DNA of 36,371 nucleotides, taken from NCBI RefSeq assembly GCF_000485595.1, contig NW_014577279.1, positions 483,321-519,691 of the forward strand, read 5' to 3'. The notes under the pieces are model-generated. The model was not told the origin of the DNA. It saw nothing but the letters and a program-made list of their open reading frames with translations, and searched no databases. Both the position numbers and the translations under genes were made by a program. This stretch comes from Priapulus caudatus. Its lineage: Eukaryota > Priapulida > Priapulimorpha > Priapulimorphida > Priapulidae. This document shows positions 29,981-36,371 of the stretch, piece after piece; positions within the stretch are counted from its first letter, which is position 1, and every line of letters begins with the position of its first letter.

Positions 29981-30463
29981 AGTCGCACTATGCGCATCCA
30001 AGCGCTAATTTCTTCAGTACTAGACTAGTAAATACTTTGTGTCATGCATAATCACACTACCTTATCACAAAATAAACTCTAGTTCCTCCCATTTCACTGC
30101 GCATTGTCTTATAAAAGGCATTTGAAAATACCTCCAATGTTGTTCAAATTCTCTGATGTTGTTGACACTTTCGCGTTGCTCTGCCAAGCAACCGTGGAGC
30201 GGTGCTGCGGTACGGGTGTATCAAAGATAAAAACACGTGACGTCACCTAACCGATTATTGGTGAAATTGTTTGGCAAACAATTTAGCGTTGGCGCCAGAT
30301 TACCAGATTTCGCCCCTCATTATTGTGGGTTTTAAGCAAACACGCACTGAAATGGGAGAAACTAGAGTCTATTTTGCCATAAGGTAGTGTGATTATGCAT
30401 GACACGAAGTATTTGCTAGTCTAGTACTGGAGAAATTAGCGTTTGGATGCGCATAGTGCGGCT
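29981..30463. mobile_element. TTAA-flanked TIR element D, copy 2 (483 bp, uninterrupted)
   Basis: TTAA at 29977-29980 and 30464-30467. The termini start AGTCGCACTATGCGCATCC and end with the near-complement. The centre is inverted relative to copy 1 (GCGGTGCTGCGGTACGGGTG reads as the complement of copy 1), so with near-symmetric ends the element inserted in the opposite orientation. It retains TGACGTCA at 30238-30245. Confidence 0.9.
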
Positions 30464-30526
30464 TTAACAATCTGCTTAGAATTGCTACAAAACGGTGCCA
30501 ACAGGAATAATCTACCATTATTGTGA

Positions 30527-30770
30527 TTACTTATTGGGACCCATGTTCTCTATCCTTGAACCAAATTCTGGGCCACCAAGCACTTTTAACTGACGGCTCT
30601 CCAGTGACTGCAGGAAGTTTCGTATAACTTTTACGTGACTGCAGAAAGGGTTCGCAATTGAGTCCGAAAAAAGATTTAAAGCTGTATTACCTATCTCCCA
30701 ATTTTCAAAGCACTCTGCTGGTGTGCCACACCACACACTCATCAGATTTAACAGGATTAGCTGTGCTAAA
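30527..30770 (-). CDS. Possible second exon of small membrane-protein gene
   Basis: A frame of 80 codons plus stop opens at an acceptor-like GTGGCTAG (AG at 30771-30772) in the phase required by the donor of the upstream exon at 31084. The join would give a protein of 113 residues, continuing GLAQLILLNLMSVWCGTPAE and ending ENMGPNK. The polypyrimidine tract is weak. An alternative acceptor 40 bp earlier (exon 30771-30810) is also in phase and would end the protein after YCTVYNRHKKCG at 45 residues. I cannot choose between them without transcript data. The product is not recognised. Confidence 0.35.
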
Positions 30771-31083
30771 CTAGCCACATTTCTTGTGCCGGTTATATAC
30801 AGTACAGTATCTAGCCGAACACAAACCGAAATTAAACCGTAAAAGTTGTTAGCGTTATGCGAAGGGTTGTGGGGCTAGGCAATTTATATTTGTATTACAC
30901 AGTTGCAGCGTATTGCAGTCCCGATATATCATAGTCCGGGAGTCGGACAGTGTCACGTTCGTCAGTTAATAATCACACACACCCACATCTAAATGATGAA
31001 CTTTTTGACACAGTGATAAACATCTAAAGCAATGTTGTTCACATTTCAAAATCACATGAAGCAGAGAAAGTAAGTTTACTTAC

Positions 31084-31181
31084 CCATACACTATAGCTAC
31101 CACATGAACGGACCACATAAATATCCATCCGGCGAAAAAGAGCGCGGCAATAACATAAACCACATAATCTCCTTTCGCCAT
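31084..31181 (-). CDS. First coding exon of a small membrane-protein gene
   Basis: An ATG at 31181 in very good context (CCCAAGATGGCG, which also matches the YY1-type AAGATGGCG element frequent at animal 5' ends) opens MAKGDYVVYV and then IAALFFAGWIFMWSVHVVAI, a hydrophobic segment long enough to span a membrane. The exon ends TATGG followed by the strong donor GTAAGTAA (31083 downward), leaving phase 2. The 40-base leader (31182-31221) begins after a good acceptor with a T tract (TTTTTTCAG), so at least one 5' untranslated exon lies upstream, near or within the shared promoter region. The downstream exon is uncertain (30527-30770 or 30771-30810). It lies head-to-head with the plus-strand gene starting at 31583. 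I do not recognise the family; it could be a small integral membrane protein. Confidence 0.6.
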
Positions 31182-31224
31182 CTTGGGATAGGCCGGTGTG
31201 AACTATGACCTCACCCGGAGCCTG

Positions 31225-31582
31225 AAAAAACATAAACTGTTTTGTAAAGGAACTTGTCATGTGGCGCCGGAAATAATTGAATTAATAATTTATAAAATTA
31301 TATTAAATTTATTTTGCACGACAGATTTACAATATTAACGAAAAATTTAATACCACAAATTGACAGCACGTGACTGCAGTAAAATATTTTCAGGGTGACG
31401 TCAGAGGTCAACGTCGCCTACTGACGTATCAGCGTTGAGTGTGCACAGCAGACGGCGTGTCAATCGCAAACTACATAATTTTGTTTGTTGTGTTTGGTTT
31501 GGTTTATTCATAGTTTATTGTTTCGCTACAGTTTATAAGTCACGAAAGTTGGGTTCGCACAGTTCAATCGTGTTTCCCAAGC
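31225..31582. promoter_or_regulatory. Possible bidirectional promoter region
   Basis: This interval separates the minus-strand start (31181, with a spliced leader) from the plus-strand start (31583). It contains the perfect CRE palindrome TGACGTCA (31396-31403), a second half-type TGACGTAT (about 31421), and an ETS-like CCGGAAAT (31267-31274). No TATA box is obvious. The arrangement is typical of head-to-head animal gene pairs, but activity is inferred only. Confidence 0.45.
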
Positions 31583-31618
31583 ATGCCGAAATATTATGCT
31601 ATTGATTATTTGTCGAAG
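31583..31618 (+). CDS. Plus-strand gene, exon 1
   Basis: Twelve codons, MPKYYAIDYLSK, start at an ATG preceded by AAGC and end at the donor GTGAGG in phase 0. The start was chosen because exon 2 continues in the same frame, and because a TSS-like region with CRE sites lies 180 bp upstream. Intron 1 (31619-32450) contains the large ACT/AGT repeat. Product unrecognised. Confidence 0.55.
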
Positions 31619-31719
31619 GTGAGGCAGGACACATCTTGACTGGCTTGAGACTGAGTTCATACTTTACTTTTTTAACTTTAGACTGACTCAGTGAGTGACT
31701 GAGTCTATACTAGCAGTAG

Positions 31720-31996
31720 TATATACTATATACTAGTAGTAGTACTACTACTTTTTTAAGACTGAGTTTATACTACTACTAGAACTACTACAGTCTACAG
31801 CTACTACTACTACTAGTACTACTACAGCTACTACTACTACTAGTACTACTTCAGGTACTACAACTAGTAGTAGTACTAGTACTACTACAGCTACTACTAC
31901 TACTAGTACTACTACAGCTGAGCTACTACTACTACTACTAGTACTAGTAGTAGTACTACTACTACTAGTACTAGTAGTAGTACTACTACTACTAGT
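31720..31996. repeat. ACT/AGT trinucleotide array with repeated inversions
   Basis: Runs of ACT switch to runs of AGT several times (for example ACTACTAGTACTAGTAGTAG), producing many nested palindromes around ACTAGT and AGTACT. It lies inside intron 1 of the plus-strand gene. Confidence 0.95.
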
Positions 31997-31999
31997 TGG

Positions 32000-32440
32000 G
32001 GGGAAAACAAAAAAATTGGCCGTAAGAATTTTTATACCCTGACGCTATTTTAGCCTTAGGCCGCTTAGGCTTAGAAGTTAGAGTTAGGGGCCTATCCTAT
32101 AGCTATTCTATCCTAGATTATAATAACGTCATATAATAAAAAAAATCTAGGGCACAATTTATTAGTCTCAGTTGAGAATTGTCATTTTAATATATATCTG
32201 CATGCGGCATAGGCCAGTCCCTACCCTGCGCTGCGTAAGTGCCACTGCGTTAGTGCCACTGCGTAAAAAGGAGTTAAAACTTCGTACAGCCATACAGGCT
32301 CTTAAAGATATCAAACATTTAATTTTATGAATGAAAATTTTTATTTAAGTAATGTACGTAATTATTTAGTAGGCCCTACTTCACAATCACATGCATTTTA
32401 AGTGACGAGTCTCAGAAAGGTGACCGACAGTTTTAATATT
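32000..32440. other. Intron 1 remainder
   Basis: No repeat or coding signal apart from a two-copy GTAAGTGCCACTGCG-like duplication (TGCGTTAGTGCCACTGCGTAA) at about 32230-32270. Confidence 0.4.
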
Positions 32441-32450
32441 TTTAATGCAG

Positions 32451-32580
32451 GCCACGAGGCAACGAAAGACATTGATATCTGCTTTGCTACTTGCTGTACC
32501 CCATCATTTAAATGCTGTTGATGCATATGCGCACAATGGTAGAGTTAGAGATGACTCATACAGGAAGCCTGCTGACAAAG
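32451..32580 (+). CDS. Plus-strand gene, exon 2
   Basis: It follows acceptor TTTTTAATGCAG and ends at donor GTATAC after ...KPADK plus one base (phase 1). The 43 codons (residues 13-55) begin ATRQRKTLISALLLAVPHHL and include HNGRVRDDSYRKP. The ISALLLAVP stretch is hydrophobic but short for a membrane span, and helical repeat packing is just as possible. The frame is the only one that joins exons 1 and 3 without a stop. Family not recognised. Confidence 0.6.
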
Positions 32581-32753
32581 GTATACTGCCTTGAGTGAAA
32601 AGGATATATTGCTTGGAATGAAAACATAAATGATGTGATTCTGTCCAATAAGTGTGACTATACATTGAAATTTATGAAAACAGCAACAGCTATATATTAC
32701 AGAATTTTAGATAAGCGGATAATTGTGCTGCCACGTGCTTCTTTTTCTCATAG

Positions 32754-32871
32754 CTTCTAAGTTCCAGGATTTGCAAGTATTTCAGCTAGATAGCATGGAA
32801 GTACTTCTGAACCAACTATACACAGGCAGAGAGAGACATGATAAAACATGTCACATAGAAAGCTTCATAGG
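32754..32871 (+). CDS. Plus-strand gene, exon 3
   Basis: Acceptor TCTCATAG, donor GGTAAAT. With one base carried from exon 2 it reads ASKFQDLQVFQLDSMEVLLN then QLYTGRERHDKTCHIESFIG, ending in phase 2. The other two frames hit stops, which supports the exon 2 to 3 junction. Leucine-rich amphipathic helices are plausible. Family not recognised. Confidence 0.55.
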
Positions 32872-33063
32872 GTAAATTTCTGACGTACTTACATTTTATA
32901 AAAAGTTTAGTAATTAACTACTCAAGTCATTTACAAACAATTTAGAAAATGACAAAACTGTCCAAAACTGAAATGTCCTGAGTTACATTATTTCCAAGTA
33001 GAGCTGCCCCTGCTTATACCCTGCTTTAATTAACACCTTTTTGATGTCATGCACATTTTATAG

Positions 33064-33253
33064 CTTCTTGCATTTGCATCTGAGAGCAGAAACAAGATTA
33101 TGATTGAGGAAAATCTTCTGTACTTAAACAGCGTAGAAGAGCAAGTATCCTCTGATGGTCTGCTGGCCACATATGACTGTGAAGCATTTAACAGGAGTGA
33201 TATCAATCGACAAGAAGTCTATGATGAAGCAACAACATTTAGAGGCAGTTATG
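33064..33253 (+). CDS. Plus-strand gene, exon 4 (junction frame unresolved)
   Basis: Acceptor TTTTATAG, donor GGTAAGAA. Only one frame is open, 63 codons, beginning LLAFASESRNKIMIEENLLY and ending ATTFRGSYG in phase 1. That frame needs phase 0 on entry, whereas exon 3 leaves phase 2, and a direct join stops at TTATGA. Either an unseen microexon lies in 32872-33063, exon 3 has another end, or one base is missing from the assembly or the gene is broken. LLAFASESRNKIMIEE is reminiscent of armadillo/HEAT-type helices, which is a weak impression only. Confidence 0.5.
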
Positions 33254-33690
33254 GTAAGAAGACTTGCTCACCTATGTGAATCGTGAAGTTGTTGTCAGGT
33301 GGTAAACTTCTGGTAATGTTGAATTTGGCAGTGCTGTTAATATAAGGGATACTTTTGCAATGCATGCTGAAACATGGACTTTTTTTGCGTCGGCACTTTT
33401 AAGCCAGGTTCAGTTGTCGAGAGTATTTGGAAACCACTGATTTGTTTTGAGCCATTGATGCATCCCAATGCATTTTCGTTTCCCAAAACAAACAGAATCT
33501 AGCCGAGACAAAAGATCTTCTGAATTATTTTTAATTCACTTTGCTAAACTAGTATAAAAGTAATGAAACTGAGAGAAGCTTTAGCAAGTTTTTACATGTC
33601 AGATCGCTGGCTTCTCCGTCATTTGGCTGCACCTCTGTAGTCCGACAAGCAGCCATAGATTCCTGATTTCTTGAAGGTGTACGGTGGCAG

Positions 33691-33863
33691 CTGGAAGAAC
33701 CAATGAGCATGGTTACGTGCGTGTGCACTGCACACAATCAGCTCAGCGGTGTGCCCACCTGTGATGTGCTTTGCTCACGACTTATGCCCCTCGCCGTTGA
33801 TGACCCATTAGCAAAAGCTGATGGGACACCGTTTGGCCAAGCTGATCTCCTCACATATATTAG
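33691..33863 (+). CDS. Candidate exon 5 of plus-strand gene
   Basis: After acceptor GGTGGCAG the frame LEEPMSMVTCVCTAHNQLSG through FGQADLLTYI stays open to a donor AGGTGTGT. It enters in phase 0 and leaves in phase 2. The entry phase does not match the phase-1 exit of exon 4, so another exon would be needed between them. GC content and codon look are higher than in the surroundings. Could be an exon of this gene or a chance frame. Confidence 0.35.
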
Positions 33864-33869
33864 GTGTGT

Positions 33870-35500
33870 GATGTCCTTTTTTTTATTTTATATTTGCCAA
33901 AATTGAAATTGAAATTGTTTTTATTCAGCCCTATGGGCTGTTAGAGAGAGCTCTACGACAACGATAAGTACTAATATAACACATGGAAAACGTTAGGATA
34001 AGACTAATATCGAGACTAAGAAGTTTCTGAAAATGGCACCAAGGATCATAAACCTAGGTGTAATATTATTATAGCATTGTGTGAGTAGACTGTAGGTAAA
34101 TGTATACACTGCACATCAATAAGACGAGCTGTTAATTAATTTCATACTAAAGGAGAGATATTTGCTTCGATGGAGAAACACGTCAGAGTGAGACTTGCCA
34201 TTCAGGTGGATATCACCAAGTTGAGAAACTTGAAAAAGCAGATCTATTGAATTACGAGGTATGTTCAGCATATAGAATTAAAGTATAGGTACCTATACTC
34301 ATTTGCACGTATACAACCTAACATGTTGCACCATCTTCTGGATAGATGTTGTCCTGGCTGTTGTTGAGCATAAATAAATAAATAAAAGTGTAATAGCACT
34401 GTTGTTACTAGAAGGAGTGCTCTGATTGTTGGCCATTGGAATGAATAAAGTGAAGGATTAATATTCCAAGAAGTTTTCTGAGAATACTGGCTAGCATTAA
34501 GTTTGCTGGAACCTATCATTGACTTGTTAACATAGAAGAATTACCACATGCACTTCAGTTGTTCAGTGCCTAATATAGAAAAGATGTAGACAGAACAAAA
34601 CGAGAAAATAAGCATATGGATGATTCTGCTCATAAATATAAAACATAACCTTGTTGTTTTGATAAACAGCAAAACAAAACAAAGGTTAGAGGTCACATAG
34701 AAAATTATAGGACAGCTGAACTTTGGCTCATGAATAGAATCATAAACATCTCTATACTAGCATAGATATGGTCATGGACATGGTAGAATCAGTAGAATGT
34801 TAGACAACCTTGCTTTATCTAGCATGTGCATGAGCGCATGTTGCCAAGCATGATTGATGATGCAACTCGCATTTAAATGGGTTTTCCATTTTACAAATTA
34901 GTTGGTTATTTTATTAGTTTGCGAATTTAGTGCAACTGTTCAGCTTCGGCTTAACTACGAGCCTTACTTGACATGAGCAATTAACATAAAACGCAATCAA
35001 TAGATCACAGAAATGAAAATAAAAATGAAAAATATACAGTGGTATTTTACATAAACATGAATTATGGAAATTGTGGAATTTTTTAACTATTCTCGCGCCT
35101 TCAGAATGCCTTGCATGATTTGTGACTGTAGGATAGCCTTAGGTATCAACAAAAATGGTGCTAGATGATTTAATAATTGACCTAAATTTCTGATTGCGAT
35201 TCACACATGCTGCTGGATAATAGACTGGTTGTGATTCTATGTGGCTTGGATATGTTCAGGATCGCATGACATTAGATATAAGAAAGACAATAAAAATTTG
35301 CCTTGCTCTAAACAAAATAAAAAAATTGGGCTCTGTGGGTCGTATGACAAACAGTAAATGTGCCTCTCATACACCAGACTGCGCCTATTGTTAGTCCTAC
35401 ATTAGCCTTTACGGTTTACATTTACCATAGACGGTTGCCAGAAACACAGCTGTAAAGTTTCTCAAATTGTATTCGAGTTGTATAGAAGTCCTGTCTACGA
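33870..35500. other. Presumed intronic or intergenic sequence
   Basis: A/T-rich with no supported exon. A GAAATT run lies at 33902-33917 and an AAAT run at 34370-34385. Confidence 0.35.
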
Positions 35501-35517
35501 GAAAGAAGTTGAGATTA

Positions 35518-35655
35518 AAGTTAAAATTAAGTAAGGAAACTTAAGTAAGATTAAGTAAGATTAAGTAAAATAATTAAGTAATAATTACGTAAGTTAAATA
35601 AATTAAGTAAATTAGGTAAAATTAAGTAAAGTAAAGACTAAAGTTAAGATTAATT
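35518..35655 (+). repeat. Degenerate AATTAAGTA tandem repeat
   Basis: Around a dozen imperfect copies of a 9-11-bp unit centred on ATTAAGTAA lie directly upstream of the candidate exon at 35699. Confidence 0.8.
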
Positions 35656-35698
35656 ATATTTGTGGAAACGGGCTCGATGATGGTTGTGCGTCAATCAG

Positions 35699-35960
35699 GA
35701 GCTGCGCTGGGACAGGATGCTGCTGCTGGAACAACCAGCATGTGCCGGGGTGTATGACAGCGCATCTCAGCGCCAAGAAGGGTTCGTCGCACAGCTACGC
35801 ACGCGCCTCAGGCACGACCAAGGTTTCCTGCAGAGTGCCGACGACGTCACGTGGTCGGAGCAGACGAGCTGTAATTACAAACTAGAGGTGGAGCCACTGT
35901 GCCCCTCGCTGAGCAAAACGGTCGCTGCACCCTCTACCGATATTGAACTTGTCTGCCAAG
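35699..35960 (+). CDS. Candidate exon 6 (GC-rich, 87 codons)
   Basis: Acceptor TGCGTCAATCAG, donor AGGTAAAC. The open frame begins ELRWDRMLLLEQPACAGVYD, contains RQEGFVAQLRTRLRHDQGFL, and ends STDIELVCQ plus one base. Codon third positions are GC-rich compared with the surroundings, which favours real coding. It may be a later exon of the plus-strand gene or belong to a separate gene. Product unrecognised. Confidence 0.5.
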
Positions 35961-36317
35961 GTAAACCGTCCCAGCGTCACTGTTGCCTTGACGACGTCTA
36001 GAATTATGTTTTTAAAGGAAACGCGAGTATAACGTCAATTAGCTGCACTATAGGATACCGGTGTTTCTGGTTGTAGATGCAATTTTTTTACCATTTTTCT
36101 CTTCAATTCAATGGCCATCCTGGGGGGATTTGATGTAGTTTTTCACACTGACGATGGCATTGTGCGTTAACGTGATCATAACCACCTAGCTTTATACGTG
36201 TATTTTTTACAATGTTACATGATACCGTGTGTTTGCTCTTGTTCACTTGCGGTTTTGCCAGCGGGCGTACGTGACCATTACACTGCTGATTAGAACACTT
36301 GAACATATATATATATA
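35961..36317. other. Unassigned sequence after candidate exon
   Basis: No further exon seen before the window ends. Confidence 0.35.
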
Positions 36318-36371
36318 TATCAGGAGTGTATAATATAGTGTGTATAATGTCCCTATTATACACTCCTGATA
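36318..36371. mobile_element. Hairpin element, TATCAGGAGT family, at window edge
   Basis: TATCAGGAGTGTATAATA on the left is matched by TATTATACACTCCTGATA, which ends exactly at the last base. The centre is TAGTGTGTATAATGTCCC. It is preceded by a TA run. Confidence 0.9.

Overview
The window looks like gene-poor DNA from a eukaryote, most likely an invertebrate animal (low confidence on the clade). It has no dense run of long open frames. It is packed with short terminal-inverted-repeat (TIR) transposons, microsatellites and minisatellites, it has GT/AG-bounded exons of animal style, and it contains a 10-N scaffold gap at 13184-13193. No rRNA, no convincing intact tRNA, no CRISPR array and no intact transposase were seen.

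Layout. 1-13400 is a mosaic of old and young non-autonomous elements arranged as two large inverted duplications. Positions 1-2690 match the reverse complement of about 7405-10305, and about 6000-7401 matches the reverse complement of 11849-13190. The second right arm lies inside a 1,833-bp element (11540-13372) that has perfect 77-bp TIRs and an exact 8-bp target duplication. 13400-18490 is mostly unassigned sequence with several simple-sequence arrays, including a 24-bp minisatellite at 16585-17020. 18500-20500 holds an element interrupted by a hAT-like MITE with target duplication CTAATTAG, followed by a 988-bp TIR element with tandem internal units. 20909-21728 and 29977-30467 are two copies of one TTAA-flanked element. 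The first copy carries a 311-bp insertion with an 8-bp duplication and the second preserves the empty site. 27515-29075 contains a second copy of a ~620-bp family first seen at 4655-5280, then a 470-bp TTAA-flanked element abutting a 302-bp TA-flanked element. Ultra-short palindromic hairpins with TATCAGGAGT-like ends are scattered throughout.

Genes. The best protein-coding evidence is at 30500-36000. A small minus-strand gene encodes a membrane-segment protein starting MAKGDYVVYV (start at 31181). Divergent from it, a plus-strand multi-exon gene starts at 31583 (MPKYYAIDYLSK) and has at least four credible exons to 33253, with possible further exons at 33691-33863 and 35699-35960. Both products are unrecognised. 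The roughly 360 bp between them has a perfect CRE palindrome (TGACGTCA) and an ETS-like site, and may be a bidirectional promoter.

The strongest candidates for something undescribed are the family of 36-61-bp hairpin elements whose two arms change together between copies, and the 8-bp-duplicating CACAGGC element family, for which the window itself supplies insertion and empty-site evidence.
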